From Gemmatimonadaceae bacterium (GTDB lineage Bacteria > Gemmatimonadota > Gemmatimonadetes > Gemmatimonadales > Gemmatimonadaceae): DNA of 64,000 nucleotides. The stretch covers positions 62,001 to 126,000 of the forward strand of contig JADLCY010000014.1 in NCBI GenBank assembly GCA_020846935.1. The letters run 5' to 3'. Under the pieces are notes generated by a model that did not search any database, had not been told where the DNA came from, and saw only the letters and a program-made list of their open reading frames with translations. A program made the translations under genes and the position numbers. Positions 16,262-26,682 of this stretch are shown piece by piece; the first letter of the stretch is position 1, and every line of letters starts with the position of its first letter.

Positions 16262-18049
16262 ATGACTGACGTGACTGCCGCTCCCTCTGCTGGCCTGACC
16301 GCCGCGGAGAAGCGCAAGGCCCAGATGGGCGAACTGCGCCCCCTGGCCAACCGCCGCCCCGAGCTCTACGACGAGGACGAGTATTCCTCGGCCGAGTACG
16401 ACCGCATGCTCGAGATGTACAACGGGACGCTCGCTTCGATCGACGAAGGCGAGATCGTCAAGTCCCGCGTGCTCGAAATCCGCGAGAACCTCGTCGTCCT
16501 CGACATCGGCTTCAAGTCCGAAGGCACCATTCCGCTCGAGGAGTTCAAGGACCTCCCCGACCTCAAGGTCGGTGACGAAGTCGAGGTCTTGCTGGAGCAC
16601 CTCGAGGACCAGGAAGGCTCCGTCGTCCTGTCGAAGAAGAAGGCCGATTTCATGCGCGTGTGGGAGAAGATCCGCATCGCGTACGAAACCGACCAGCCGG
16701 TCACCGGTACGCTCGTCAAGAAGATCAAGGGCGGCGTCGTGGTCGACCTCATGGGCGTCGACGCGTTCCTCCCCGGTTCGCAGATCGCGCTTCGTCGCGT
16801 CCCCAACATCGACGAACTCCTCGGCCAGAAGTACGACTTCAAGATCATCAAGCTCAACAAGCGCCGTCGGAACATCGTCGTCTCGCGCCGCGTGCTGCTC
16901 GAGGCCGAGCGCGCCGGCAAGCGCGAGAAGCTCATGAAGGAGCTGCAGAAGGACCAGGTCAGGAAGGGCGTGGTCAAGAACATCACCGACTTCGGCGCGT
17001 TCATCGACCTCGGTGGTGTCGACGGCCTGCTGCACATCACGGACATGTCCTGGGGCCGCATCCAGCACCCGACCGAGATGGTGCAGATCGGCATGGAGAT
17101 GGAGATCAAGGTCCTCGACATCGACTGGGACCGCGAGCGCATCTCGCTCGGTCTCAAGCAGCTGCAGCCTTATCCCTGGAAGGACGTCATCGAGAAGTAC
17201 CCGGTCGGCACGCGTGTCGCTGGCAAGGTCGTCTCGATCACCAACTACGGCGCGTTCATCGAGCTCGAGCCCGGCATCGAGGGCCTCGTGCACATCAGCG
17301 AGATGAGCTGGACCCGCAACGTGCGTCACCCCTCCAAGATCGTGTCGATCGGCGAGAGCATCGAGGCCGTGGTGCTCAAGGTCGACCCGAACGAGGAGAA
17401 GATCTCGCTCGGCATGAAGCAGACGGAGCAGGATCCGTGGATGGTGCTGCCGCTCAAGTACCCGGTGGGCGCGCGCCTCAACGGCAAGGTTCGCAACCTC
17501 ACGTCGTTCGGCGCCTTCGTGGAGATCGAGCCGGGCATCGATGGGCTCATTCATATCTCCGACATGAGCTGGACCAAGCGCGTGCAGCATCCGTCGGAGG
17601 TCGTGAAGAAGGGTGACGCGGTCGACGTGGTCATCCTTTCGATCGACGCGGACAACAAGCGCATCTCGCTCGGCCTCAAGCAGGCCACCGAAGATCCGTG
17701 GCTGCGCATCGGGGAGACCTATCCCGTGGGCACCGAGTTGCGCGGCAAGGTGGCCCGCCTCATGGAGAAGGGTGTGGTGGTCGACATCGGCAACGACATC
17801 GAGGGCTTCGTCCCGTTGTCGCACCTGCCTTCGGACAAGGCCATCGAGTCTCCGGCCGACCTCTGTTGGGAGGGGATGAACCTCGACCTGCGCGTGGTCG
17901 AAGTCGATCCGATTCATCGTCGCATCGTCCTCACGGTCACGGACATCCCGGCCGAGCAGCCGCCCAAGCCGGAAGGCCCCGTGAAGATCCACAGCGAAGA
18001 CGACGTGCCGGAGATCCCCGCGGATCTGCACATCCCGGACGACGAGTAG
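16262..18049 (+). CDS. rpsA: 30S ribosomal protein S1
   Basis: S1 binds mRNA leaders on the small subunit, which matters here because several genes lack a visible Shine-Dalgarno. The 595-residue protein has six S1/OB repeats; typical cores are GVVKNITDFGAFIDLGGVDG, GKVVSITNYGAFIELEPGIE and GKVRNLTSFGAFVEIEPGID, each followed by HI(S/T)(D/E)MSW. The last repeat is more divergent (GKVARLMEKGVVVDIGNDIE). The start ATG is preceded by AGGAGA. The N terminus has a ~50-residue extension before the first repeat, and the C-terminal tail is acidic. A strong hairpin follows the gene. Confidence 0.97.
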   Translation: MTDVTAAPSAGLTAAEKRKAQMGELRPLANRRPELYDEDEYSSAEYDRMLEMYNGTLASIDEGEIVKSRVLEIRENLVVLDIGFKSEGTIPLEEFKDLPDLKVGDEVEVLLEHLEDQEGSVVLSKKKADFMRVWEKIRIAYETDQPVTGTLVKKIKGGVVVDLMGVDAFLPGSQIALRRVPNIDELLGQKYDFKIIKLNKRRRNIVVSRRVLLEAERAGKREKLMKELQKDQVRKGVVKNITDFGAFIDLGGVDGLLHITDMSWGRIQHPTEMVQIGMEMEIKVLDIDWDRERISLGLKQLQPYPWKDVIEKYPVGTRVAGKVVSITNYGAFIELEPGIEGLVHISEMSWTRNVRHPSKIVSIGESIEAVVLKVDPNEEKISLGMKQTEQDPWMVLPLKYPVGARLNGKVRNLTSFGAFVEIEPGIDGLIHISDMSWTKRVQHPSEVVKKGDAVDVVILSIDADNKRISLGLKQATEDPWLRIGETYPVGTELRGKVARLMEKGVVVDIGNDIEGFVPLSHLPSDKAIESPADLCWEGMNLDLRVVEVDPIHRRIVLTVTDIPAEQPPKPEGPVKIHSEDDVPEIPADLHIPDDE

Positions 18050-18071
18050 GATTCGAACCCTCGAAAGTAGT

Positions 18072-18101
18072 GACGCCCCCGGCAGGTCTGCCGGGGGCGT
18101 C
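18072..18101 (+). terminator. Hairpin terminator after rpsA
   Basis: A perfect 13-base-pair stem (GACGCCCCCGGCA with TGCCGGGGGCGTC) closes a GGTC loop 22 bases after the rpsA stop. No T run follows, as is common in very G+C-rich genomes. It may also serve the convergent kinase gene. Confidence 0.7.
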
Positions 18102-18114
18102 GTCGCGTGAGGGC

Positions 18115-18152
18115 CTTCGTCCTCGCGTCAGGATCTTCGTCCGCGCGTCAGG
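18115..18152. repeat. Two tandem 20-base-period repeats
   Basis: CTTCGTCCTCGCGTCAGG (18115-18132) and CTTCGTCCGCGCGTCAGG (18135-18152) differ at one position. More degenerate CGTCCTTC units continue to 18180, the end of the convergent kinase gene. Confidence 0.6.
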
Positions 18153-18182
18153 GGTCTGCGTCCTTCATCCGCGTCCTTCGTC

Positions 18183-20858
18183 TCAGCCGGCCGTTGCCCC
18201 TCGGCGGCTCGACTGTACCTGCGTGGCGGCCAGTACGGCGGCAGACAGCGACGCCTCGTTGAACGGTTTCGGCAACAGCACGCAGCGTTCGGCCAGCGCG
18301 GCGTCGATCTGGCTCAACGCCTCCGGGAACCCCGACGTGATCACGACCCCGAGGCTGGGCTGCCGCGCGAGCAGGGCCGTCGCCAGTTCTGCACCGTTCA
18401 TCTGCGGCATCGTGAGGTCCGTGACGACTGCGTCGAACGGGGGCTCGGCGGCCAGCACCTGCGACAGGCCATCGGGCCCACCGGTCGCGGTGAACGTCAC
18501 GAACCCTCGAGACTCCAGCAGACGCGCGGCCACGTTCCGCACGGCCGGCTCGTCATCGACCACGAGTACGCGAAGGCTTGGCGCGCCTGTGGGCTCGGCG
18601 GCGCCCAGGGTCGGACGAATGGGTTCCAGCGCGCTCGGCGGCTGGCGAAACAACACATGGAATGTCGAGCCACGCCCGGGCGCGGAGTCTACCCACACCG
18701 CGCCGCCGTGCTGCGTGACGGCGCCGTAGACCACGGCGAGCCCCAGGCCGGTTCCCTGCGACTCGGACTTCGTCGTAAAAAAGGGCTCGAAGATTCGCGA
18801 AATGACGTGAGGCTCCATGCCGGCGCCGCTATCGGTCACGTCCATGCGCACGTAGCGTCCTGGCTCGACGTTCCTCAGGTGTGGGCTGTCGCCGCCACGC
18901 GGGACGTCGGCCTCGCGGACGGTGATCGTCAGACGTCCGCGCTCGGGCATGGCATCCCGGGCGTTGGCGCTGAGGTTTACGAGCACCTGGTCGAACTGGC
19001 TCCGCTCGAACCAGATATGCGGCGTTCCTGGTGCCACTTCGGTCACGAGGGTGATGTCCGGGCCGAGCAGCCGACGCACGAGCACCTCGCACTCGCGGAG
19101 CAGGGCGGCAGGCTCAAGGGCCTGCGCGGCGCTCGGTTGTCGGCGCGCGAACGCGAGCAGCTGCCTCGTGAGGTCCGCGGAACGGCGCGCAACGTCTTCG
19201 ATCTCGAGGAGATCCTCCCGCGATGGATGGTCGGTGGGGAGTTCGGCCGCGCCGAGCTGCGCGCAGTTCATCACCACCGTCAGCATGTTGTTGAAGTCGT
19301 GTGCAATCCCGCCGGCGAACCGGCCGAGGCTTTCGACCCGCTGCGATTGCTCGACCTCGCGCTGCAGCGCGCGCCGCGCCGTGGCGTCTCGCGTGATGAC
19401 GAGCGCGCCATCGACGGCACCGGTGTCCGAATGACTCGGCACGCACCGCACTTCGGTCCACTGGTCACGCCCTTCGATCGGTGGCGCCGCGACCTCCCGC
19501 TCGATGGCGCGGTTTCCGCTGATGCAGCTCGCAGCGAGGGCAGCGATCTCCCTGGCCATCCCGTCGTCGCCGTACACCTCGCTGATGAGGCGACCGGCGA
19601 TCGACACGCGATCGTGGTGCGTGAGGCGGAGCAGCGCGTCATTCGCGTCGGTGACGCGCAGCTGCTCGTCGACGCGCCCGACGCAGTCCCCGGAGGCGTT
19701 GGCCAGTTCGAGGTAGCTCCGCTGCTCGCGCTCGATGCGGTTGAGCGCACCTTCGAAGGCGCTCACCACGGCGGCCAACTCGCGAGTGCGCGGCCGATGC
19801 GTCAGTTCGAGCGACAGCTCGTTGCGTGTGATTCGGTCGGCCGCGTCGGCCACGACGCGGACGTCGTCGCCCAGCCAATGTGAGGAGACGAGCCACGCGA
19901 GAATGCCGCCGAGCAACGCGCACACGGCGAGGAGGGCCAACTGTCCCCGAAGTGACGCGGCCGCCGTCGCTAGCAACGGCCCGGCCGGCGCCGCAATCGT
20001 CGCGATCACCTTGGGGCCGTCCGTGGCCGGAAGCTGGCTGTACGCGCCGACGCGCAACATTCCGTCCCCACCTCGCATGAGAAACGCGCGAGACGTGGAG
20101 TCGGTGGTGCTGAAATCGGCCAGAGGGCGATCGACGGCGGAGTCCCGAACGACGCGTCGCCCGGAGTGCAGGATGATCGCGTGCCCGTCGGCCCGCACCA
20201 GACTTACGGAGAATCCGCTGTCACTCGCCAGCCGCGCGCGTCGCGCGAACCACGGCAGCGCCAGGTCGGAGGCAAGGTAGAATGTGAGACGTCCGGCGGC
20301 GTCCTTCACGGGGTGGATCACCGTCACCAGGGGCGTGGCGCCGTCGCGTGCGAGACGATAGAACCCGACGACATCACGCTGCTCGCGTGCCGCGGTCTGT
20401 ATCGAGGCTACGTGCGACACATCAGCCAGGTCCGGCGTGAACGGCGTCGTACTGCAGTCCATGCGAAGGCCGGTCGTGATGCGCGTGAGCGTGCCGAGCC
20501 GCGGATTGTCGCGCTTCACGTCGGCGAGGAGCGCGTTGCACGCGTCGGATGAGCCGGTGCTCACCACGGGCAAGCGCGCGAGCAGCGAAAGCTGCAGGCG
20601 TGTCTCCGAGAAGAGGGCGTTCTGTATGTCGACGAGCTGTCGGACGTCGCGGAGCATGCGTGCCTGACCAACGGCGACGTGCATGCGTCGCGCGTCCAGG
20701 CCGGTGTAGAGAATCGCGCCGAGAGCCGGCACCGTCGCGGCGGCCACCGCGAGGACCACGCGGGTACGGAAGGTCAGCACGATGGGGTCAGGAACCGGAT
20801 AATCATCGACGTGGAGAACGATAGCCCACGCAAGCCCCTCCGTGCAGGGCCGCTCCAC
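18183..20858 (-). CDS. Hybrid sensor histidine kinase with C-terminal receiver
   Basis: The 891-residue membrane kinase has a TM helix near residues 30-48 (VVLAVAAATVPALGAILY), a periplasmic sensor region to about 305 that looks like a Cache-type domain, and a second TM near 305-325 (LALLAVCALLGGILAWLV). A HAMP-like linker, a PAS domain (about 385-490), HisKA with phospho-His in GGIAHDFNNML (about 520), and HATPase_c (SANARDAMPE, GTGLGLAVVYG) follow. The receiver domain (about 765-880) has VVDDEP, phospho-Asp in VVTDLTMP and LLPKPF. Start is GTG 20858, eight bases after the sthA stop, so both are likely co-transcribed. The partner regulator is not nearby. Confidence 0.9.
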   Translation of the reverse strand: MERPCTEGLAWAIVLHVDDYPVPDPIVLTFRTRVVLAVAAATVPALGAILYTGLDARRMHVAVGQARMLRDVRQLVDIQNALFSETRLQLSLLARLPVVSTGSSDACNALLADVKRDNPRLGTLTRITTGLRMDCSTTPFTPDLADVSHVASIQTAAREQRDVVGFYRLARDGATPLVTVIHPVKDAAGRLTFYLASDLALPWFARRARLASDSGFSVSLVRADGHAIILHSGRRVVRDSAVDRPLADFSTTDSTSRAFLMRGGDGMLRVGAYSQLPATDGPKVIATIAAPAGPLLATAAASLRGQLALLAVCALLGGILAWLVSSHWLGDDVRVVADAADRITRNELSLELTHRPRTRELAAVVSAFEGALNRIEREQRSYLELANASGDCVGRVDEQLRVTDANDALLRLTHHDRVSIAGRLISEVYGDDGMAREIAALAASCISGNRAIEREVAAPPIEGRDQWTEVRCVPSHSDTGAVDGALVITRDATARRALQREVEQSQRVESLGRFAGGIAHDFNNMLTVVMNCAQLGAAELPTDHPSREDLLEIEDVARRSADLTRQLLAFARRQPSAAQALEPAALLRECEVLVRRLLGPDITLVTEVAPGTPHIWFERSQFDQVLVNLSANARDAMPERGRLTITVREADVPRGGDSPHLRNVEPGRYVRMDVTDSGAGMEPHVISRIFEPFFTTKSESQGTGLGLAVVYGAVTQHGGAVWVDSAPGRGSTFHVLFRQPPSALEPIRPTLGAAEPTGAPSLRVLVVDDEPAVRNVAARLLESRGFVTFTATGGPDGLSQVLAAEPPFDAVVTDLTMPQMNGAELATALLARQPSLGVVITSGFPEALSQIDAALAERCVLLPKPFNEASLSAAVLAATQVQSSRRGATAG

Positions 20859-20866
20859 TCGGCATG

Positions 20867-22255
20867 CTACAGGCGGTTGGTGCCATCTAACCCGGCGACC
20901 TTGTACGCCTCCGCCAGCGTCGGGTAGTTGAACACGGCATCACGGAAGTACTCGATGGTGCCACCCAGCGCCATCGCCGCCTGCCCGATGTGCAGCAGCT
21001 CGGTCGCGCTGTCCCCGATCGCGTGCACGCCGAGGACCCGCCGGTCCTCGCGGTGGAACAGTACCTTCAGGAGCCCCGAGTCCACGCCCATCATCTGTGC
21101 GCGAGCGAGTTCGGCGAATCGCGCCTGACCCACCTCGTAGGGGACGCGCTCCGCCGCCAGGGACTCCTCCGTCGCGCCGACCATCGAGATCTCGGGGATC
21201 GTATAGATACCGTAGGGCAGCAGGCTCGTCTCTACCGCTGATGCCGCCACGCCGAACATGTGGCTCACCGCAAGTCGACCCTGCTCCGACGATGTGGCCG
21301 CGAGCGCCGGAAAGCCGATCACGTCTCCGGCCGCGTACACGTGCGGAACCGCGGTGCGATAGCATGCGTCCACGGCGATGCGCCCGCGCGAATCGGCGGC
21401 CAGGCCGACCGCGTCCAGGGCAAGGCGATCCGCGTTCGTCTGGCGGCCGGCGCTGTACAGCAGGACATCACCCCGCACGACGCGCTGACTCGCCAATCGC
21501 GCCACGATCCGACCGCGCGCGTCGACGTCCACGCCTTCGAGCGAGTCCCCAAGTCGGAACGTGGCGTTCTGCTGGCGCATGACGTGACACAACATCTCCA
21601 CCAGCTCGCGGTCGACGAACTCGAGCAGCTGGTGCCGCGCGTCCACGATGCTGACCCGCGTGCCCGCGGCGGAGAACATCGCCGCGTACTCGAGACCGAT
21701 CACACCGCCGCCGATCACGATCATCTCACGGGGAAGTCCCGGCAGCGAGAGGATCTGATCGGAGTCGATGAACCGCTCGCCATCGAACGGGATGGCGGAG
21801 GGTCGCGCGGGGCGTGTGCCACAGGCGACCAGCACGTTCGCGGCGCGGACGCGCGAGACGGATCCGTCGGGCGCGCTCACCTCCACGCAATGCGGGCCCG
21901 CAAAAGCGCCGCGGCCGCCGAGCAGCGCGACGTTGTTTCGCTTGAGCTGCGAGCGGATCACCTCCAGCTCGCGCGCCATCACCGATTGCACGCGGAACGT
22001 GAGATCGGCAAAGGTGACCTGATCCTTGAGCGAGTAGTCGCGCCCATAGAATGCGCGCTGCCGCAGGCCGCTCAGGTAGAGGATCGCCTCGCGGAGTGTC
22101 TTGCTCGGGATGGTGCCGGTGTGCAGGCAAACGCCGCCCACCAGCTCGCGCTGGTCGACGATCGCCACCCGCTTGCCGAGTTTCGCGGCCGCAATGGCGC
22201 CACGTTGCCCGGCCGGGCCCGATCCGATGACGACGAGATCGTAGTCGGTATCCAT
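20867..22255 (-). CDS. sthA: Soluble pyridine nucleotide transhydrogenase
   Basis: It equilibrates NADPH and NAD with FAD as cofactor. The 462-residue flavoprotein disulfide-reductase fold shows [20 protein letters not shown] (FAD site), [19 protein letters not shown], in which the second redox Cys is Thr as in SthA rather than lipoamide dehydrogenase, and [18 protein letters not shown] (NAD site). [12 protein letters not shown] and the dimerisation domain [14 protein letters not shown] follow. It is transcribed ahead of the hybrid kinase. Codon 457 or so is one of the rare TTA codons outside the CGTTAGGC octamer. Confidence 0.92.
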   Translation of the reverse strand: MDTDYDLVVIGSGPAGQRGAIAAAKLGKRVAIVDQRELVGGVCLHTGTIPSKTLREAILYLSGLRQRAFYGRDYSLKDQVTFADLTFRVQSVMARELEVIRSQLKRNNVALLGGRGAFAGPHCVEVSAPDGSVSRVRAANVLVACGTRPARPSAIPFDGERFIDSDQILSLPGLPREMIVIGGGVIGLEYAAMFSAAGTRVSIVDARHQLLEFVDRELVEMLCHVMRQQNATFRLGDSLEGVDVDARGRIVARLASQRVVRGDVLLYSAGRQTNADRLALDAVGLAADSRGRIAVDACYRTAVPHVYAAGDVIGFPALAATSSEQGRLAVSHMFGVAASAVETSLLPYGIYTIPEISMVGATEESLAAERVPYEVGQARFAELARAQMMGVDSGLLKVLFHREDRRVLGVHAIGDSATELLHIGQAAMALGGTIEYFRDAVFNYPTLAEAYKVAGLDGTNRL

Positions 22256-22365
22256 CGTGCACGCTCTCCCAGTCTCTGGAGGTTCGGCAGGCCCCGACGC
22301 CGCTGAAGCCTCGCACCCGCGTCGGGGGCTCCGACGGCCCGGCTCGGCGGCTACCTTTCGCGCCC

Positions 22366-23916
22366 ATGACCATTCGCGAGAAACTCGAACTCCTCGAGAC
22401 CCGACGGGATCTCTCGGAGCAGGGCGGCGGCGCGGCGCGCATCAAGGCGCAGCACGACAAGGGCAAGCTCTCGGCGCGCGAGCGCCTCGACCTGTTGCTC
22501 GACGAAGGCAGCTTTCTCGAGACGGATCGCTTCGTGACGCACCGCTCCACCGACTTCGGCCTGGACCAGCAAAAGGTCTACGGGGACGGCGTCGTCACCG
22601 GCCACGGGCGGATCAACGGTCGCCTCGTCTATGTGTTTTCGCAGGATTTCACGGTGTTTGGCGGCTCGCTGTCCGAGGCCTTTGCCGAGAAGATCTGCAA
22701 GATCATGGACCTCGCCGTGCGCAACGGAGCGCCGGTGATCGGGCTCAACGACTCGGGCGGTGCGCGCATCCAGGAAGGCGTGGTGTCTCTCGGGGGCTAC
22801 GCGGAGATCTTTCTTCGCAACACCCTGGCCTCTGGCGTCGTCCCGCAGATCTCGGCGATCCTCGGTCCCTGTGCCGGTGGCGCAGTCTACTCACCGGCGA
22901 TCACCGACTTCGTGTACATGGTGCGCGGCACCTCATACATGTTCGTCACCGGCCCCAACGTGGTGAAGACGGTGACGCATGAGGAGGTCACCATGGAGCA
23001 ACTCGGCGGTGCGGACACGCACGCCGGCACCTCCGGGGTTGCGCACTTTGCCCACGACACGGAGTTGCAGACGCTCCAGGCGATCCGCGACCTGTTCCAG
23101 TACATCCCGCAGAACAACCTCGGCGACGCTCCGCGCGGTACCGGGCGCGATCCGCGCGATCGTCGGGATGAGGCGTTGCTCGAGGTGATCCCGGATCATC
23201 CGAACAAGCCATACGACATGCACGAGGTCATCCGTCGGGTGGTCGACGACGGCGAGTTCTACGAAGTCCACCGCGACTATGCGGCCAACATCCTCTGTGG
23301 TTTCGCGCACCTCGGCGGCCATAGTGTCGGCATCGTGGCCAACCAGCCGGCGGTGCTCGCCGGGGTCCTCGACATCAACGCATCGGTCAAGGCCGCGCGC
23401 TTTGTGCGCTTCTGCGATGCGTTCAACATCCCGCTCGTCACCTTCGAGGATGTGCCGGGGTTCCTCCCGGGCCTGGCCCAGGAGCACGGCGGCATCATTC
23501 GTCACGGGGCCAAGCTGCTCTACGCCTACTGCGAAGCGACGGTGCCCAAGCTCACGGTCATCACGCGCAAGGCCTACGGCGGTGCGTACGATGTGATGAG
23601 CTCCAAGCACATTCGCGGCGACTTCAACGTCGCGTGGCCGAGCGCCGAGATCGCGGTCATGGGACCCAAGGGCGCCGTGGAGATTCTGTTCCGCCGCGAG
23701 ATCGCCGAAGCGCCCGACCCGCAGCAGGCGATGGACGAACGCGTCGCCGAGTATACGGAGAAGTTCGCGAACCCCTACGTGGCCGCCTCGCGTGGATACC
23801 TCGACGACATCATTGACCCGCGGGATACGCGCCCGCGCCTGATCGACGCGCTCGATGCGCTGCAGGGCAAGCGGGACCGCAACCCTCCGCGAAAGCACGG
23901 GAACCTGCCGCTATGA
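22366..23916 (+). CDS. Acyl-CoA carboxylase, carboxyltransferase subunit (propionyl-CoA carboxylase beta type)
   Basis: It moves the carboxyl from carboxybiotin to an acyl-CoA, usually propionyl-CoA giving methylmalonyl-CoA. The 516-residue protein carries both crotonase-like halves. The N half has [34 protein letters not shown] and [16 protein letters not shown]. The C half has [20 protein letters not shown] and [20 protein letters not shown] with the oxyanion-hole glycines. It is single-chain, unlike AccA/AccD, and the window has a separate accD at 53.7 kb, so the two serve different pathways. No Shine-Dalgarno is evident at ATG 22366. Confidence 0.92.
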   Translation: MTIREKLELLETRRDLSEQGGGAARIKAQHDKGKLSARERLDLLLDEGSFLETDRFVTHRSTDFGLDQQKVYGDGVVTGHGRINGRLVYVFSQDFTVFGGSLSEAFAEKICKIMDLAVRNGAPVIGLNDSGGARIQEGVVSLGGYAEIFLRNTLASGVVPQISAILGPCAGGAVYSPAITDFVYMVRGTSYMFVTGPNVVKTVTHEEVTMEQLGGADTHAGTSGVAHFAHDTELQTLQAIRDLFQYIPQNNLGDAPRGTGRDPRDRRDEALLEVIPDHPNKPYDMHEVIRRVVDDGEFYEVHRDYAANILCGFAHLGGHSVGIVANQPAVLAGVLDINASVKAARFVRFCDAFNIPLVTFEDVPGFLPGLAQEHGGIIRHGAKLLYAYCEATVPKLTVITRKAYGGAYDVMSSKHIRGDFNVAWPSAEIAVMGPKGAVEILFRREIAEAPDPQQAMDERVAEYTEKFANPYVAASRGYLDDIIDPRDTRPRLIDALDALQGKRDRNPPRKHGNLPL

Positions 23917-23943
23917 GGCACCGCGAGTCCCCGGAGTGGGCGC

Positions 23944-25452
23944 ATGTTTGACAAACTCCTCGTTGCCAACCGTGGCGAGATCGCGCTGCGCATCATTCGT
24001 GCGTGTCGCGAACTCGGGGTGCGCACCGTGGCGGTGTACTCCGACGCCGATGCACAGGCGCCCCACACCCGGGCGGCCGACGAAGCCGTGAACATCGGTC
24101 CGGCGGCGTCCAGCGAGAGTTATCTCAGGGGAGACCGCCTCATCGAGGCCGCGCAGCGCGTCGGGGCGCAAGCCATCCACCCCGGTTACGGCTTTCTGAG
24201 CGAGCGCGAGTGGTTCTCGCGTGCCGTGCGTGATGCGGGTCTGGTGTTCGTAGGCCCACCGCCGGAGGCGATCGCCGCCATGGGCAGCAAGACCGCAGCG
24301 CGGCAGCTCGCGATTCGCGCCGGCGTGCCCGTGGTGCCCGGCACGACCGAGAACCTGCGTGACGCCGATGAGGCCGCGGCAATCGCCACGCAGTATGGGT
24401 ACCCGGTGCTGCTCAAGGCCGCGGCAGGCGGAGGCGGGAAGGGTATGCGCGTCGTGCGCGAAGCGCAGGAGATCGCATCGGCGCTCGACGCGGCGCGTCG
24501 AGAGGCGAAGAACGCCTTTGGCGACGATGCCGTGTACGTCGAGAAGTACATCGAGGGCCCGCGGCACGTGGAGATCCAGGTCCTCGCCGACACCCACGGC
24601 ACCGTGCTCTCGCTCGGCGAGCGCGAATGCTCGGTGCAACGCCGGCACCAGAAGATGATCGAAGAGGCGCCAAGCGTTGCGGTGTCCCCCGAACTGCGGC
24701 AGCGCATGGGCGATACCGCGGTGGCCGCCGCGCGCGAAGCCGGGTACGTCAACGCCGGCACGTGCGAGTTCCTGCTCGACCGCGATGGCCAGTTCTACTT
24801 TCTGGAGATGAATACGCGCCTGCAGGTGGAGCACCCCGTGACGGAGCTGGTCACGGGGCTCGACATCGTGCAATGGCAGATACGCATCGCCGCGGGGGAG
24901 CGGCTCCCGTTCCCGGCCAACATGACACCGCGTGGCTGGGCCATCGAATGCCGCATAACGAGCGAAGATCCCGCCAACGGCTTCCTGCCGTCGACGGGAC
25001 GCATCGAGTTTCTTCAGGTGCCGTCGGGTCCGGGCGTGCGCTGGGACGGCGGGATCGAAGCCGGCAGCTCCATCGGGCTCCACTATGATCCCATGCTGGC
25101 CAAGCTCATCGTGTGGGGCGCCACGCGTGAGGACGCCGTCGCGCGCATGAAGCGCGCCTTGTCGGAGCTGACCATCGTCGGTGTCGAAACGTCGCGGGAG
25201 TTTCACTTGCGCGTGATGGAAGACGCCGAGTTCCGTCGTGGCGACATCGAGATCCAGTGGCTGGAGCGGCGACTGCCTTCGCTGGTGAATGCGCCGGCTC
25301 CGGACGCCGGCGTCCGCGTTGCGGCCATCGCCGCGGCGCTCATCGCCGATCGGGATCGCGGGCGCGCGCGCCCGGCCCCGGCGGCGAACCATCAGACGGG
25401 CTCGATGCCGGATGCCTGGAGACTCGCCGCGCGCCGCGACGGCCTGCGATAG
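23944..25452 (+). CDS. Biotin carboxylase subunit of acyl-CoA carboxylase
   Basis: It carboxylates biotin with ATP and bicarbonate. Features of the 502-residue ATP-grasp protein are FDKLLVANRGEIALRIIRA, GYGFLSEREWFSRA, KAAAGGGGKGMRVVRE (Gly-rich ATP lid), ECSVQRRHQKMIEEAPS and EMNTRLQVEHPVTELVTGLD with the catalytic Arg. The fused biotinyl domain of typical PccA (about 650 residues) is absent and is encoded separately at 26679. The last ~50 residues look disordered. It follows the carboxyltransferase by 27 bases. Confidence 0.92.
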   Translation: MFDKLLVANRGEIALRIIRACRELGVRTVAVYSDADAQAPHTRAADEAVNIGPAASSESYLRGDRLIEAAQRVGAQAIHPGYGFLSEREWFSRAVRDAGLVFVGPPPEAIAAMGSKTAARQLAIRAGVPVVPGTTENLRDADEAAAIATQYGYPVLLKAAAGGGGKGMRVVREAQEIASALDAARREAKNAFGDDAVYVEKYIEGPRHVEIQVLADTHGTVLSLGERECSVQRRHQKMIEEAPSVAVSPELRQRMGDTAVAAAREAGYVNAGTCEFLLDRDGQFYFLEMNTRLQVEHPVTELVTGLDIVQWQIRIAAGERLPFPANMTPRGWAIECRITSEDPANGFLPSTGRIEFLQVPSGPGVRWDGGIEAGSSIGLHYDPMLAKLIVWGATREDAVARMKRALSELTIVGVETSREFHLRVMEDAEFRRGDIEIQWLERRLPSLVNAPAPDAGVRVAAIAAALIADRDRGRARPAPAANHQTGSMPDAWRLAARRDGLR

Positions 25453-25455
25453 CCC

Positions 25456-26682
25456 GTGGCAGAGACGGCGATCGTGCGCATCGCGAGCATTGCGGCCGGT
25501 GGTGCCGGAGTCGGTCGCCTCGACGGCCTCGCGGTCTTTGTGCCGCGCACCGCGCCCGGGGACGAGGTGCGCGTGAGCCTGCGGCGTCGCGCGCGTCACG
25601 CTGAGGGCCGCGTGCTCGGGCTGCTCGTGCCCGGGCCGTCGCGCGTGTCACCCACGTGTCGACACTACGAGCGGGACGCCTGCGGGGGATGTCAGCTTCA
25701 GCATCTCGACTACTCCGCCCAACTCGAGGCCAAGCGGGACGTGGTGGTGCAGGCGTTCCGACGCATCGCCCGCCGCGAGGTTGGTGTGCCGGACGTCGTA
25801 CCGTCGCCGGCGCGCTGGCAATACCGCAACAAGCTGACGCTCACCTTGCGGCGCGCCTCGCACGGGTGGGTCGGTGGGCTGCGACGCTACGACGATCCGG
25901 ATGCGATCTTTGCGCTCGAGGAGTGCCCGATTACCGCGGACGGCGTGCTCGCCGCCTGGCGCGAACTCATGGCGGCGGCCGCGTGGCTCCCGGAGGCCGG
26001 CGAGTTGCGCGGCATGATTCGGCACACCGCGTCCGGTGCGGTCCTGCACCTCACGGGGGGAGTGAGCTGGCCGGGTGCGTCGGAGTTTGTGGCCAGCTGT
26101 CCGTCGTTGGAGGGGATCACATGGGCCGACGACCGCGGGGCGGCGCACGTGGTGCGCGCCGGCGGCACGATCGGCGCGGATTCGTTTGCCCAGGTCAACA
26201 TGTCATTGGCCGGCGCGTTGCATGATCACGCGGCGTCGCTGGCGCTCGCACGCGGTCCGGAGCGGCTCATCGACGCGTATGGCGGGAGCGGCGCGATCGC
26301 GCGGCGCCTTCAGGGTCCGGATCGCACGCTCGTCCTGATCGAGCTGGATGCGGCGGCAACGCGGGTGGCCCGCGCGACGCTCGGTCCTGCGTCGCGCGTG
26401 GTTACCGCCCGCGTGGAGTCGGTCCTCGCGGACGAACTCCCTGCCGATGCCGTCGTCCTCAATCCTCCGCGGGCGGGCGTCGATGTGCGCGTGTGCCACG
26501 TGCTGGAGCAGGCGGCCGCGCGGCCGGCCACGCTCGTGTACGTGAGCTGCGATCCCGCCACGCTCGCACGAGACGTCGCGCGCCTGCCTTCGTATCGCGT
26601 GGCGTCGCTCACGCTGTTCGACATGTTTCCGCAGACGGCCCACGTCGAGGTCGTGTGTGAACTGGTTCCGGAGGCGGCATGA
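25456..26682 (+). CDS. 23S rRNA (uracil-C5)-methyltransferase, RumA/RlmD family
   Basis: A class I SAM-dependent RNA methyltransferase of 408 residues. It has an N-terminal TRAM-like domain (VRIASIAAGGAGVGRLDG, PGDEVRV), an Fe-S cluster motif (Cys68, Cys76, Cys79 in TCRHYERDACGGC, fourth Cys likely in EECPIT), the SAM site LIDAYGGSGAIARRL, and the catalytic Cys in YVSCDPATLARDVARL near residue 358. Start GTG 25456. It lies between two carboxylase subunit genes and shares ATGA with the biotin carrier. Whether it is RlmD, RlmC or TrmA-like cannot be told from sequence alone. Confidence 0.87.
   Translation: MAETAIVRIASIAAGGAGVGRLDGLAVFVPRTAPGDEVRVSLRRRARHAEGRVLGLLVPGPSRVSPTCRHYERDACGGCQLQHLDYSAQLEAKRDVVVQAFRRIARREVGVPDVVPSPARWQYRNKLTLTLRRASHGWVGGLRRYDDPDAIFALEECPITADGVLAAWRELMAAAAWLPEAGELRGMIRHTASGAVLHLTGGVSWPGASEFVASCPSLEGITWADDRGAAHVVRAGGTIGADSFAQVNMSLAGALHDHAASLALARGPERLIDAYGGSGAIARRLQGPDRTLVLIELDAAATRVARATLGPASRVVTARVESVLADELPADAVVLNPPRAGVDVRVCHVLEQAAARPATLVYVSCDPATLARDVARLPSYRVASLTLFDMFPQTAHVEVVCELVPEAA

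Noticed and set aside
16157-18031. 624-codon minus-strand frame opposite rpsA
   Set aside because: Repetitive His/Asp/Leu content mirrors the S1 repeats of the opposite strand.
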